Counted from the stretch's first letter, positions 36,954 to 46,565 are shown. The stretch is DNA of 64,000 bases from Microbacterium pumilum (GCF_039530225.1 NZ_BAAAOH010000001.1:1798001-1862000); one strand, 5' to 3'. Translations and numbers: made by a program. The notes: generated by a model not told the origin, from the letters alone.

Positions 36954-37431
36954 TATGCCGACGACCGAGGTCGTCCACGAGTTCGCCGTGTCGCGGTGGT
37001 TCGACGCACCGCCATCCGCCGTCTTCAGGGCGTGGACGGATCCCGCGGAGTTGGAGTGGTACCTCAATCCGGAACAGCCTCGGCCGCCGCAGCCGATCGA
37101 GGTGGACCTCCGCGTCGGCGGGGCGTGGCGGGTGCCCATGGTGATCGACGCTGAAACCGACTACATCACCGGCGGCATCTATCTGGAGATCGTGACGGAT
37201 GAGCGGCTCGTGTTCGCGTGGGGAGCGGTGGACGGCTGGCCGAAGCTCGACCTCGCCGACCTCGAGGCCGGACCCATCGCAACGCTCGACCTGCTCGAGC
37301 GCGACGGCGGGACCGAAGCCACCCTGACCGTGCGGCTGCCGGAGCATCTTTCGGCGCCCGAGGTGCAGCGCTGGCTGAACCTCGGCATCCGGCAGGGCTG
37401 GACGCAGACCTTCGAGCGCCTCCAGCTCTGA
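36946..37431 (+). CDS. SRPBCC (AHSA1-like) domain protein
   Basis: 161 residues covering one START/AHSA1 domain: FAVSRWFDAPPSAVFRAWTD, then PAELEWYLNP, GGAWRVPMV, ITGGIYLEIVTDERLVFAWG, and the closing helix GIRQGWTQTFERLQ. The fold binds small hydrophobic ligands. Pairing with an upstream ArsR gene is common in actinobacteria, so the ArsR protein probably senses a ligand handled by this one. Confidence 0.9.
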   Translation: MTDMPTTEVVHEFAVSRWFDAPPSAVFRAWTDPAELEWYLNPEQPRPPQPIEVDLRVGGAWRVPMVIDAETDYITGGIYLEIVTDERLVFAWGAVDGWPKLDLADLEAGPIATLDLLERDGGTEATLTVRLPEHLSAPEVQRWLNLGIRQGWTQTFERLQL

Positions 37432-37597
37432 GACTCGGCGGTTGGCACACCGGCGGCGCGAGCCGGCGCGGGTCAGCTCCCGGCCCGTGCAGCAGTCGCG
37501 CATCGCGGCCACGACCGGGGGCGGTTACGCGTCCCGGCTGTCGAGGAAATTGCGGAATCCGGCCCTCGCGCCCGCGGAGGAGACCTACTCTCTCGTC

Positions 37598-38989
37598 ATG
37601 ACAACATCTCCGCCCGCGATCGCCACGACCGGAGAGTTGCGCGCGTCGGGGCATACTTATCGGCCGCTGCGCGTCGAGCTGCGCGAGAACCTTCTGTCGG
37701 CCCTCGCCGACGGACACGATCCCTGGCCGGGCATCCACGGCTTCGACACCACGGTGATCCCTCAGCTCGAACGGGCCCTCCTCGCCGGGCATGACATCGT
37801 CCTGCTCGGCGAGCGGGGGCAGGGCAAGACGCGACTGCTGCGCAGCCTCGGGGGTCTGCTCGACGAGTGGTCTCCCGTCATCGCCGGATCCGAGCTGGGT
37901 GAGCATCCATTCCACCCCGTCACCCCGGCATCCGTCCGGCGGGCGTCCGAGCTGGGCGACGAACTCCCGGTGGAGTGGCGTCACCGCGACCAGCGGTATG
38001 TGGAGAAGCTCGCGACTCCCGATACCTCGGTGGCCGACCTCATCGGCGATGTCGACCCGATCAAAGTCGCCGAGGGTCGCTCGCTGGGCGACCCCGAGAC
38101 CATCCACTACGGGCTCATCCCGCGCAGTCACCGCGGCATTGTCGCCATCAACGAGCTGCCTGACCTCGCCGAGCGCATTCAGGTCTCTCTGCTGAATGTC
38201 ATGGAGGAGCGCGACATCCAGATCCGCGGCTATGTGCTGCGTCTCGGCCTCGACGTGCTCCTCGTCGCCACCGCGAACCCCGAGGACTACACCAACCGCG
38301 GGCGCATCATCACGCCGCTGCAGGACCGGTTCGGGGCCGAGATCCGCACCCACTACCCGCCGACGATCGAAGAGGAGGTCGCGGTCATCCGCCAGGAGGC
38401 AGACCTCGTCGCCGAAGTGCCGGCACACCTGCTCGAGGTGCTGGCGCGATTCACTCGCAACCTTCGCGAGTCGGATTCCGTCGACCAGCGCGCAGGCGTG
38501 TCTGCGCGCTTCGCCATCGCGGGGGCGGAGACGATCGCCGCGGCCGCGCTGCACCGCGCGACGCGTCAGCACGAAGAGGTCGGCGTGGCGCGACCCGTCG
38601 ACCTCGAGACGGCCGTCGACGTCCTGGGCGGCAAGATCGAGTTCGAGACCGGCGAGGAGGGTCGCGAACGCGCCATCCTCGAGCATCTGCTGCGCACCGC
38701 GATCGCTGAGACGGCCCGCACGCATCTGCGGGGCATCGACGCCCGAGCGCTGGTGGACGCGCTGCACGACGGTGCGACCGTCATGACGGGCGAGCAGGTG
38801 CCCGCTGCCGAGGTGCTTGCCGCGATGCCGGTGCTCGGCGAGTCCGACCTGTACGACGAGGTGGCCGAGCGGCTCGGGGCGCAGACGCCGGGCGAGCGGG
38901 CGGGCGCGCTCGAGCTGCTGCTCGAGTCGCTCTACCTCGAGCGACGGATCAGCAAGGACAGTGCTGCGGGGGAGACGGTGTATGGCTGA
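37598..38989 (+). CDS. AAA+ ATPase of the Mg-chelatase/MoxR type
   Basis: 463 residues. Walker A GERGQGKTR at about 71-79, Walker B/sensor region GIVAINELPDLAERIQVSLL, an ERDIQIRGY insert and LVATANPEDYTNRGRIITPL with the arginine finger in QDRF. It resembles the I subunit of Mg-chelatase and MoxR proteins, which remodel metal-binding or partner complexes with a VWA protein. The VWA partner follows at 39,179. No ribosome-binding site at normal spacing is seen (GGAGG is about 16 bases away). Confidence 0.88.
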   Translation: MTTSPPAIATTGELRASGHTYRPLRVELRENLLSALADGHDPWPGIHGFDTTVIPQLERALLAGHDIVLLGERGQGKTRLLRSLGGLLDEWSPVIAGSELGEHPFHPVTPASVRRASELGDELPVEWRHRDQRYVEKLATPDTSVADLIGDVDPIKVAEGRSLGDPETIHYGLIPRSHRGIVAINELPDLAERIQVSLLNVMEERDIQIRGYVLRLGLDVLLVATANPEDYTNRGRIITPLQDRFGAEIRTHYPPTIEEEVAVIRQEADLVAEVPAHLLEVLARFTRNLRESDSVDQRAGVSARFAIAGAETIAAAALHRATRQHEEVGVARPVDLETAVDVLGGKIEFETGEEGRERAILEHLLRTAIAETARTHLRGIDARALVDALHDGATVMTGEQVPAAEVLAAMPVLGESDLYDEVAERLGAQTPGERAGALELLLESLYLERRISKDSAAGETVYG

Positions 38990-39179
38990 GGCCCAAGTCA
39001 TGATGCGACTCCGGCCCCTGAGCCCGATCCGGTCCCTGAGCCCGAGCCGGTCCCTGAGCCCGATCCGGTCCCTGAGCCCGATCCGGTCCCTGAGCCTGTC
39101 GAAGGGTCCGGCCTCGCCTCGGGCGCTTCAGGCTCGGCGACCGATGGCCGCTCACCGACCGGGGTGGAAGGGCCGCTGA
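38982..39179 (+). CDS. repeat-filled small frame linking the AAA and VWA genes
   Basis: 65 codons. The ATG overlaps the end of the AAA gene (ATGGCTGA), and its TGA overlaps the VWA ATG (TGATG). The product contains SPIRSL/SPSRSL repeats encoded by the 18-bp array. It may not be a functional protein; the frame could simply keep ribosomes moving between the two coupled genes after the repeat expanded there. Coding status is uncertain. Confidence 0.35.
   Translation: MAEAQVMMRLRPLSPIRSLSPSRSLSPIRSLSPIRSLSLSKGPASPRALQARRPMAAHRPGWKGR
39017..39108 (+). repeat. 18-bp tandem array, CCTGAGCCCGATCCGGTC
   Basis: Units begin at 39017, 39035, 39053, 39071 and 39089. The third differs by one base region (GAGCC for GATCC in the second copy), and the last passes into CCTGAGCCTGTCGAAGGGTC, the dispersed repeat also present at 590-754 and 18,772. 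The 18-base period keeps the reading frame. Confidence 0.9.
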
Positions 39180-41221
39180 TGGTCCGAGGGTTCCATCGCG
39201 CACCCGCGCACACCAACCGGTACGGACGCTACGACGGCGGCCCGGACCCGCTCGCCCCGCCCGTCCCCGTGCAGGAGGCGCTGGAGGCGATCGGGCGCGA
39301 GGTCATGTCCGGCACCTCGGCCGAGCGCGCGATGCGCGAGTACCTGCGCCGTGGCACCCGCGACCAGCAGGGTCTCGACGACCTGGCGCGGCGAGTGCGG
39401 GAGCGGCGCGCCGACCTGGTGCGCCGCCACCGGCTCGATGGCACTCTGGAAGAGGTTCGGCAGCTCCTCGAACATGCCGTGCTCGAGGAGCGCAAGCATC
39501 TCGTCCGCGACGTCGACATGGATGATGACGACAGATCGTTCGCTGAGATGCGGCTCGAGAACCTGCCCCCCAGCACCGCTGCGGCCGTGAATGAGCTGTC
39601 GGACTACGACTGGAAGAGCCCCGCGGCGCGTGCGGACTACGAGCGCATCAAGGAGCTGCTCGGCCGCGAGCTGCTCGACCAGCGGTTCGCCGGCATGAAG
39701 AACGCGCTCGAGGGGGCGACGGATGCCGACCGCCAAGCCATCCGCGACATGCTGGCCGACCTCAACGAACTGCTCGAGAAGCGCCGACTCGGAGAGGACA
39801 CGGCCGAAGACTTCGACGATTTCATGCAGAAGCACGGGGACCAGTTCCCCGAGAACCCGCAGAACCTCGATGAGCTGCTGGATACGCTGGCGGAGCGCTC
39901 GGCTGCGGCCCAACGGATGCTGAACTCGATGACTCCCGAGCAGCGCGAGGAGCTCATGAACCTCGCAACCCAGGCATTCGGGTCGCCGGAGCTCATGGAG
40001 TCGCTGTCTCGTCTCGACGACAACCTCCGCTCACTTCGACCCGGCGAGGACTGGAGCGGCTCGGCATCGTTCTCCGGCGACGAGCCGACCGGTCTCGGCG
40101 AGGCCACCGGAATCATGCAGGACCTCTCCGACCTCGACTCACTCACGGATCAATTGGGCCAGTCCTATCCCGGTGCCCGGATGGACGACATCGACGTGGA
40201 TGCGCTCGCGCGACTCGTCGGCGATGATGCCGCCGTCAGCGCCCGCGCTCTGCGTGACCTGGAGCAGGAGCTGAAGGACACCGGGATGCTGCAACGTGCG
40301 TCCGACGGCGCGCTCCGGCTCACGCCCCGAGCCATGCGACAGCTCGGCCGCGCGCTGCTGCGCGACATCGCCACGCGCCAGTCCGGTCGCACCGGTCGCC
40401 GCGAGACACGCCATGCCGGCGCAGCGGGGGACCGCACCGGTTCCACGCGGGAGTGGGCGTTCGGCGACACCGAGGCGTGGGACATCCCGCGCACGGTCTC
40501 GAACGCCGTGCTCCGAACGATCGCCGACGGCGGCGACGCGTCAGCGGGTGTGAGGCTGCAGACGCACGACGTCGAAGTGGTCGAAACCGAGGAACGCACG
40601 CAGGCGGCGGTCGCGCTGCTCGTCGACACGTCGTTCTCGATGGCGATGGATGGGCGATGGGTCCCGATGAAGCGCACCGCGCTGGCTCTGCACCACCTCA
40701 TCTCCAGCCGCTTCCGCGGCGACAGTCTGCAGCTGATCGCGTTCGCCCGGTACGCCGAGGTGATGGACATCGAGCAGTTGACGGCAAAGGATGCCGTGTG
40801 GGACAAGGGCACGAACCTCCACCACGCCCTGCTGCTCGCACAGCGGCACTTCCGGCGAAACCCCACCGCGCAGCCTGTGCTCCTCATCGTCACCGATGGT
40901 GAGCCGACCTCCCACCTCGAACCGGACGGTCGCGTGGAGTTCGCCTACCCGCCGGATCCGCGCACCGTGGCGGTCACGGTGCGCGAGCTCGACACCGTGC
41001 AGCGGCTCGGCGCGCAGACGACCTTCTTCCGGTTGGGTGACGACCCGGGCCTGGCACGGTTCATCGACGCGCTCGCCCGTCGCGCCGGCGGCAATGTGGT
41101 CGCGCCCGAGCTCGACGACCTCGGTCGAGCGGTCGTGGAGAGTTACCTCAGTGGCCGCCACGCCGGCCGCGGTTCACCCGAGGACTTCGGTGAGATGCTG
41201 CGCGGAAGATCGTGGTGGTGA
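39179..41221 (+). CDS. von Willebrand factor A domain protein, partner of the AAA ATPase
   Basis: 680 residues from ATG 39179. The N-terminal 450 residues are helical and acidic, with many DLNELLEK-type heptads. The C-terminal VWA domain has the MIDAS motif starting at Asp483 (VDTSFSM), a Thr in DKGTNLHHALL and Asp in IVTDGEPTS. The layout matches the D-subunit-like VWA partners of MoxR/Mg-chelatase ATPases. It ends in MLRGRSWW. Its start overlaps the small repeat frame. Confidence 0.88.
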   Translation: MVRGFHRAPAHTNRYGRYDGGPDPLAPPVPVQEALEAIGREVMSGTSAERAMREYLRRGTRDQQGLDDLARRVRERRADLVRRHRLDGTLEEVRQLLEHAVLEERKHLVRDVDMDDDDRSFAEMRLENLPPSTAAAVNELSDYDWKSPAARADYERIKELLGRELLDQRFAGMKNALEGATDADRQAIRDMLADLNELLEKRRLGEDTAEDFDDFMQKHGDQFPENPQNLDELLDTLAERSAAAQRMLNSMTPEQREELMNLATQAFGSPELMESLSRLDDNLRSLRPGEDWSGSASFSGDEPTGLGEATGIMQDLSDLDSLTDQLGQSYPGARMDDIDVDALARLVGDDAAVSARALRDLEQELKDTGMLQRASDGALRLTPRAMRQLGRALLRDIATRQSGRTGRRETRHAGAAGDRTGSTREWAFGDTEAWDIPRTVSNAVLRTIADGGDASAGVRLQTHDVEVVETEERTQAAVALLVDTSFSMAMDGRWVPMKRTALALHHLISSRFRGDSLQLIAFARYAEVMDIEQLTAKDAVWDKGTNLHHALLLAQRHFRRNPTAQPVLLIVTDGEPTSHLEPDGRVEFAYPPDPRTVAVTVRELDTVQRLGAQTTFFRLGDDPGLARFIDALARRAGGNVVAPELDDLGRAVVESYLSGRHAGRGSPEDFGEMLRGRSWW

Positions 41222-41254
41222 CACTCAGTCCTCACCGACGCTGAGCGGGCGCGA

Positions 41255-41719
41255 CTAGAACCAATGGCCCGAGTTCACGCCTTTTCGGTGATGCATGTTG
41301 CCCGCGTCGATGGGGTTCGATTCGTGGTCGATCAGTGCCTGCACCCACGCGGGCTGCTGGTCGATCGACACTGATCCGGCGCCGGCGGTGAAGTACGCGG
41401 CGACCGGCGCGCTCGCGATGAATCGGTTGGCGACAGCCCCGCCGATCTCCGAGTGCAGCATTGCGTCTCGCGGGAGCACGTCGCGCATCAGCGCAGCGAG
41501 CGTCTGCGGGTCTTCGGATGTGGCTGCGCCCCATGCTTCGGGGAGAAGCGGGACGACTTCCTCGAGCAGCCCCTCACGCTGCGTCCTCGAAAGTTCGCCG
41601 AACACCTCGACATGAGCGTGATCGGCGACGCCGCGGGGAATGACGCTGAGGAGGTAGCCGTACCGAGTGATCAGGTCATCCTGCGACAGTGCCTGTCGCT
41701 TGTGCTGTGCTTTCGTCAC
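41255..41719 (-). CDS. protein of unknown function
   Basis: 154 residues from GTG 41719, with AGGGGG six bases upstream. The first 20 residues are basic (TKAQHKRQALSQDD); the rest is helical (LITRYGYLLSVIPRGVADHA, ELSRTQREGLLEEVVPLLPE, LAALMRDVLPRDAMLHSEIG). It ends MHHRKGVNSGHWF. I recognise no family or catalytic motif. It is isolated, between the convergent VWA gene and another minus-strand gene. Confidence 0.75.
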   Translation of the reverse strand: MTKAQHKRQALSQDDLITRYGYLLSVIPRGVADHAHVEVFGELSRTQREGLLEEVVPLLPEAWGAATSEDPQTLAALMRDVLPRDAMLHSEIGGAVANRFIASAPVAAYFTAGAGSVSIDQQPAWVQALIDHESNPIDAGNMHHRKGVNSGHWF

Positions 41720-41802
41720 GTGGCACCCCCTGATCTTGCAGGCCGCCAGGATACTCCCGCCAGCGCGGACTGAACAGGGAACCGCTTGGCCCGACGCTGC
41801 CC

Positions 41803-42021
41803 TCAATCTCCACCGGGACGCGATCCGCGGCGTCGCGCGACCACGATCGCGACGGCGATCAGCGCCACCCCGATCAGGAGGACGATCGGACCGATCGTCG
41901 CCCACAGAGAGGAACCGCTCATCGCCGACCCGCGCAGCACGTCGAGTCCCTGCAGGGTCCACACCAACCCGATGGCGCTCAAGATCACGCCCGGAACGAG
42001 GAACGGCCAGATTCGCTTCAC
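41803..42021 (-). CDS. small two-helix membrane protein
   Basis: 72 residues. Two hydrophobic segments (IWPFLVPGVILSAIGLVWTL and WATIGPIVLLIGVALIAVAI) are separated by a short polar turn; the C-terminus is basic (VVARRRGSRPGGD), so both ends are probably cytoplasmic. Function unknown. Confidence 0.7.
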   Translation of the reverse strand: MKRIWPFLVPGVILSAIGLVWTLQGLDVLRGSAMSGSSLWATIGPIVLLIGVALIAVAIVVARRRGSRPGGD

Positions 42022-42179
42022 AGACCCACGATAGTTCGGCGGCTGTCCATCTGGTCGGAAGATCCATTGACGTGACCGGTACCCTGAGCCCGTGACCGTC
42101 GCCGTCCGCCCGGGCCGCCCGCTCCGGTGGGCCCTCGCGCGATGGTGCTCGCGTCGATGAAGCCGGAAGGGAGTCGATC

Positions 42180-42884
42180 ATGAAGCTGCTGCTGACGTCG
42201 GGCGGAGTGACGAACGACAGCATCCGCGAAACGCTGGTCCAGCTGCTGGGCAAGCCGTTCTCCGAGTGCCGGGCGCTGTTCATCCCGACGGCGCAGTGGG
42301 GCCAGCCCGCGTGCTCGCCCGAGACGGTCTGGATGTCGACCGCGGGCCGCTGGCCAGGGGAGACCGGTCTGCCCGAGCTGGGCTGGAAGTCGGTCGGGGT
42401 CCTCGAGCTCACCGCGCTGGCGAGCATCGGCTCGGACCGGTGGGTGCCGTGGATACGCGATGCGGACGTGCTGCTGGTGGACGGCGGCGAGGCGATCTAC
42501 CTCTGCCATTGGATGCGACAGTCCGGGCTGGTCGACCTTCTGCCGTCGCTGAGCGAGAAGGTCTGGGTCGGGGTGAGCGCGGGCAGCATGGTGATGACGC
42601 CTCGCGTCGGCCGTGAGTTCCTCGATTGGCAGCCCGACGGGGGTGACGAGACGCTGGGCGTCGTGGACTTCTCGATCTTCCCCCACCTCGACTACCCGGG
42701 CTGGTCGAGCAACACCCTCGAAGCCGCCCGCGAGTGGGCGACGAGGATCCCGGGTCCGGCGTACGCGATCGACGATCAGACGGCGATCTCCGTCGTCGAC
42801 GGCGTCGTGAACGTCATCTCCGAAGGTCACTGGGAACTCCTCAACGCCGGGCCCGCGCTGGTCGCGGGGTCGCCGGGCCGATGA
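42180..42884 (+). CDS. peptidase S51 (PepE-like) family protein
   Basis: 234 residues. The fold resembles class I amidotransferases: MKLLLTSGGVTNDSIRETLV, then VLLVDGGEAIYLCHWM, with the nucleophile Ser in GVSAGSMVM and a His in the HLDYPG segment. PepE-type enzymes cleave Asp-X dipeptides; related family members have other roles. A standard ribosome-binding site (GGAAGGGAG) precedes the ATG. Confidence 0.88.
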   Translation: MKLLLTSGGVTNDSIRETLVQLLGKPFSECRALFIPTAQWGQPACSPETVWMSTAGRWPGETGLPELGWKSVGVLELTALASIGSDRWVPWIRDADVLLVDGGEAIYLCHWMRQSGLVDLLPSLSEKVWVGVSAGSMVMTPRVGREFLDWQPDGGDETLGVVDFSIFPHLDYPGWSSNTLEAAREWATRIPGPAYAIDDQTAISVVDGVVNVISEGHWELLNAGPALVAGSPGR

Positions 42885-42962
42885 CGCTTCCGGCTTGTCG
42901 TCGGCCCCGGGTAGATTGCGGACGGCTGCTCGCAGATCGCAATCAGCTTCGAAAGGTCGCGG

Positions 42963-43574
42963 ATGTCGGACACCACCTGTCACATGTCGATCTCGCTCGA
43001 CGGATTCGTCGCCGGCCCTGATCAGAGTCGCGAGCATCCGCTCGGGAAGCGCGGACTCGAACTCCACACCTGGCACATCGGCGACCCGCGCGCCAACGAG
43101 GCGGACGAGATCGCGGCGGGCTGGTTGATGCGCCCACGCGGCGCGTACGTGATGGGGCGCAACATGTTCGGGCCGATCCGCGGCGAGTGGGAGGAAGACT
43201 GGCGTGGCTGGTGGGGGCCTGAACCGCCGTATCACGCGCCGGTGTTCGTGCTCACCCACTACGCGCACGAGCCGATCGCGATGGAGGGCGGGACGACGTT
43301 CTACTTCGTCACCGGCGGTTTCGATGCGGCCTACGCGCAGGCGCGGGAGACAGCCGGCGACAGCGGCGTAGACATCGCGGGTGGGGCGTCCACCGTCCGG
43401 CAAGCGCTCGCGGCCGGGGTCGTCGACGAGCTCACCTTGGACATCGCCCCCGTCCTGCTCGGGTCCGGCGAGCGGATCTTCGAGGGCGTCGACGTCTTCG
43501 GGTTGGAACCCGTCGAGGTGCTGCATTCGCCGCTGGCCACGCACATCCGCTTCCGCCGCGACGTCCGCACATAG
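42963..43574 (+). CDS. dihydrofolate reductase/RibD C-terminal domain protein
   Basis: 203 residues. SISLDGFVAGPDQS is the family N-terminal motif; VMGRNMFG and the GGAST and VDELTLDIAPVLLGSGERIF segments complete the NADPH-binding fold. Stand-alone members are common in actinobacteria and their substrates are mostly unknown. Confidence 0.92.
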   Translation: MSDTTCHMSISLDGFVAGPDQSREHPLGKRGLELHTWHIGDPRANEADEIAAGWLMRPRGAYVMGRNMFGPIRGEWEEDWRGWWGPEPPYHAPVFVLTHYAHEPIAMEGGTTFYFVTGGFDAAYAQARETAGDSGVDIAGGASTVRQALAAGVVDELTLDIAPVLLGSGERIFEGVDVFGLEPVEVLHSPLATHIRFRRDVRT

Positions 43575-43583
43575 GGGAGCCTG

Positions 43584-45701
43584 TCAGCCGCGCAGCGCGA
43601 GCGCAAAGGGGAACACCCGCGTCGCGCCGGCTCGGCGCAGCTCGCCTGCGGCCATGGTCATCGTCCACCTGCTGTCGATGAGGTCGTCGACCAGCAGCAC
43701 GGGACCGGCCGGAACGTCGAGACGGGCGGCGCTCAACCGCCGCCACACGCCGGCGAGGCGGAAGGCGCTGTTGCCGCCGGGACCGCCCGTCGGACCGCCG
43801 TCCACGAGCTCGAGGGCGCCGAGCATCGGCATGCGCCCGATGTCGGCGATCCCGCGCGCCAGTGAGCCGACCAGCTGCGGCTTCGATCGCGACGGCATCG
43901 CCACGACGGCGACGGGACGCTCGGTCCACCCCCAGTCGGCGAGGACCCGCACGCAGGCGGCGAGCACATTCGGCGGAACCGGGGCATCTGCGGCACCCGC
44001 CGCGAACATCTCGCGCAGCGTTCCTCCCCACCCGAGGTCGGTGAGTCGAGCGAGTGCCCTCCCCTCGTCCGACTGCTCGTCTGCGGGGATACGGCCCCGC
44101 ACAGGCACGCCGAGGCGGTCGGCACCCGTCGGCCATTGCCGCCGCGGTTCGACCGGCACGCCGACTCGATCGAGGGCGGCGGATGCGGCATCCGTCGCGT
44201 CTTTGCCGATCGAGGTCGGAAACCATGCTCCCGCGCAGTTGTCGCAGCGACCGCACGGCGTGGCGGTGTCGTCGTCGAGGGAGCGCTGCAGGAACTCCAT
44301 CCGGCACGCGCGGGTCTCTTCGTACTCGATCATGTGCTGCTGCTCGGCGACGCGTTCGGCTGCGATCCGGCTGTAGCGATCCTCGTCGTAGGTCCATGGC
44401 CGACCGGTCGCGATCCAGCCGCCCTGCACGCGCGCGACCGCGCCGTCGACGTCGAGCACCTTCAGCAGCAGCTCCAGCGGAGTGCGACGGATGTCGACCA
44501 TGGCCTCGAGCGCCGGGGTCGACAGTGGCGTGCCGGAGGCCGACAGGGCCGAGAGCACGCGCTCGGCTCGATCGCGGTCCGGCATCGATGCCGTCGCGAA
44601 GTAGTGCCAGATGTCGCGGTCTTCGACACCGGGGAGGAGGAGCACATCGGCCGACGCGGTGGCGCGGCCGGCGCGCCCGACCTGCTGGTAGTACGACACC
44701 GGCGACGAGGGTGCGCCGAGATGGATCACGAAGCCGAGATCGGGCTTGTCGAATCCCATGCCGAGAGCGCTGGTCGCGACGAGCGCCTTGACGCGATTGT
44801 CCTTCAGGAGCTGCTCGGACTCCTCGCGCTCGTCGGTATCGGTCTGACCTGTGTACGCGCGCACCTCGTAACCGCGGTCGCGCAGCAGCCGGGCCGTGTC
44901 GTTCGCGGCCGCGACAGTGAGCGTGTAGATGATGCCCGAGCCGGGCAGATCGCCGAGGTGGCTGATGAGCCACGCGAGCCGGCTCGGCGCATCGGGCAGC
45001 CGCAATACGCCGAGTCGCAGGGAGGTGCGTGCGAGGGGTCCACGGATGACCAAGACGTCCGGCGAGCCTCCGCTCTGATCCAGTCCGCCGAGCTGCTCTG
45101 CGACATCCGCCACCACCCGGCTGTTGGCGGTCGCGGTCGTCGCGAGCACGGGAACACCCGCGGGTATGCGCGCGATGAGGTCGCGAAGCCGTCGATAGTC
45201 GGGACGGAAGTCGTGCCCCCAATCGCTGATGCAGTGCGCCTCGTCGACGACGAGCAGTCCGATCCGAGGAACCAGCTGTGGAAGCTGCTCGTCGCGGAAC
45301 GCCGGGTTGTTGAGCCGCTCGGGAGACACCAGAAGTACGTCGACCTCGTCGCGGTCGAGCTGCGCGAGCACGTCACTCCACTCGTGCGCGTTGGTGGAAT
45401 TGATGGCGACTGCCCGCACTCCCGCACGCTGCGCCGCGGCGATCTGGTCGCGCATGAGAGCCAACAGCGGTGACACGAGCACTGTCGGCCCGGCGCCGCG
45501 CCGGCGCAGGAGCAGCGTCGCGACGAAGTACACCGCCGACTTGCCCCACCCGGTGCGCTGCACGACAAGTGCCCGGCGGCGGCCATCGACGAGAGCTTCG
45601 ATCGCCTCGAACTGGCCGTCGTGGAACGCGACATCGGCGCGGCCGACGAGCGTGCGAAGCACATCGAGCGCCTCGGCCGGCGCGGCCGTCGTAGAAGTCA
45701 T
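43584..45701 (-). CDS. recQ: RecQ-type DNA helicase fused to a phosphoribosyltransferase-like domain
   Basis: 705 residues. Helicase motifs: RTGWGKSAVY (I), LLVVDEAHCISDWGHDFRPD (II), TTATAN (III), YTGQTD (IV region), ATSALGMGFDKPDL and QQVGRAGR (VI). A four-Cys zinc site follows (ACRMEF...PCGRCDNC). The C-terminal 170 residues are not a HRDC domain; near residue 665, GPVLLVDDLIDSRWTMTMAA has the PRPP-loop pattern of a type I phosphoribosyltransferase, as in ComF. The fusion also occurs in other actinobacteria. It is a 3'-5' helicase acting in repair. Confidence 0.93.
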   Translation of the reverse strand: MTSTTAAPAEALDVLRTLVGRADVAFHDGQFEAIEALVDGRRRALVVQRTGWGKSAVYFVATLLLRRRGAGPTVLVSPLLALMRDQIAAAQRAGVRAVAINSTNAHEWSDVLAQLDRDEVDVLLVSPERLNNPAFRDEQLPQLVPRIGLLVVDEAHCISDWGHDFRPDYRRLRDLIARIPAGVPVLATTATANSRVVADVAEQLGGLDQSGGSPDVLVIRGPLARTSLRLGVLRLPDAPSRLAWLISHLGDLPGSGIIYTLTVAAANDTARLLRDRGYEVRAYTGQTDTDEREESEQLLKDNRVKALVATSALGMGFDKPDLGFVIHLGAPSSPVSYYQQVGRAGRATASADVLLLPGVEDRDIWHYFATASMPDRDRAERVLSALSASGTPLSTPALEAMVDIRRTPLELLLKVLDVDGAVARVQGGWIATGRPWTYDEDRYSRIAAERVAEQQHMIEYEETRACRMEFLQRSLDDDTATPCGRCDNCAGAWFPTSIGKDATDAASAALDRVGVPVEPRRQWPTGADRLGVPVRGRIPADEQSDEGRALARLTDLGWGGTLREMFAAGAADAPVPPNVLAACVRVLADWGWTERPVAVVAMPSRSKPQLVGSLARGIADIGRMPMLGALELVDGGPTGGPGGNSAFRLAGVWRRLSAARLDVPAGPVLLVDDLIDSRWTMTMAAGELRRAGATRVFPFALALRG

Positions 45702-45770
45702 GCGCTCAACCTTGCCTCATCCCACTGACGCGACAAGCCGTGCACGGTCGAAAGCCGTCCGGTCAGCGCG

Positions 45771-46565
45771 TCATGGACGTCCGAGACCGGACTCCGACGA
45801 GGGCCATGGGACCCGCCGATTCGCATCAAGGGCAGCTTCCGCGGCGCGGCGCCCTTCAGCGATGAGTCGCGGGATGTCGCGCATCGTCCACTGGGCCATC
45901 CGCTCCATCTCGGGCTGGATCAGCACGACGGACGGGTCGTTCGCGAGGTCGGCGGTCTGTGTGACCGTGCGCATCATCCTGACGTTCTCCCACTTGGCGT
46001 GCAGGTGAACGACGATCACACGTTCCGCACCGAGTTCACGCGCGGCGGCGTGCGGCACGTTGTCGACCATTCCGCCGTCGGCGAGGACGCGGCCGCCCAG
46101 GCGCACCGGCGGCAGGAGCCCCGGCACCGCGATCGTCGCGCGCAGGGCAGAGCTGAGTGGTCCTTTGTCGATCGTGACCGCGTGACGGGTTCGAAGGTCA
46201 GTCGCAACGGCACCGAAGCGGCGCGGCAGGTCTTCGATGCGTGGGTCCTCGCCGAGCAGTCGGGTGACGGCATCCGTCACGATACGTGTGTCGAGCAAAC
46301 CCCACCGCGGCTGGAACGTCCATCGCGCAATCCGATTCCAGCGGAACCGTCGCGTGATCCGCTCGATCTCGTCGCCGTCCAGGCCCGCGGCGAACGCCGA
46401 TCCGACGAGTGCACCGGAACTCGTTCCCGTGACGATGCCGGGACGGATGCCCCGCTCCTCGAGCACCTGAAGGACGCCGACGTGTGCTGCTCCGAATGCA
46501 CCACCGCCGGCGAGGGTGATCGCAAGGCGAGGGTCGTCGACCTGCGATCGGGTTTCACCGTGCAC
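45771..46565 (-). CDS. patatin-like phospholipase
   Basis: 264 residues. The oxyanion motif GGGAFGAAHVG, nucleophile Ser in GTSSGAL, and dyad Asp in ADGGMVDN are intact. RssA/YchK-like size. A lipid acyl hydrolase of unknown substrate; no signal peptide. GTG start at 46565. Confidence 0.92.
   Translation of the reverse strand: MHGETRSQVDDPRLAITLAGGGAFGAAHVGVLQVLEERGIRPGIVTGTSSGALVGSAFAAGLDGDEIERITRRFRWNRIARWTFQPRWGLLDTRIVTDAVTRLLGEDPRIEDLPRRFGAVATDLRTRHAVTIDKGPLSSALRATIAVPGLLPPVRLGGRVLADGGMVDNVPHAAARELGAERVIVVHLHAKWENVRMMRTVTQTADLANDPSVVLIQPEMERMAQWTMRDIPRLIAEGRRAAEAALDANRRVPWPSSESGLGRP

Noticed and set aside
39017..39108. CRISPR array
   Set aside because: Repeats are 18 bases, directly abutting with no spacers, and belong to a dispersed repeat family.
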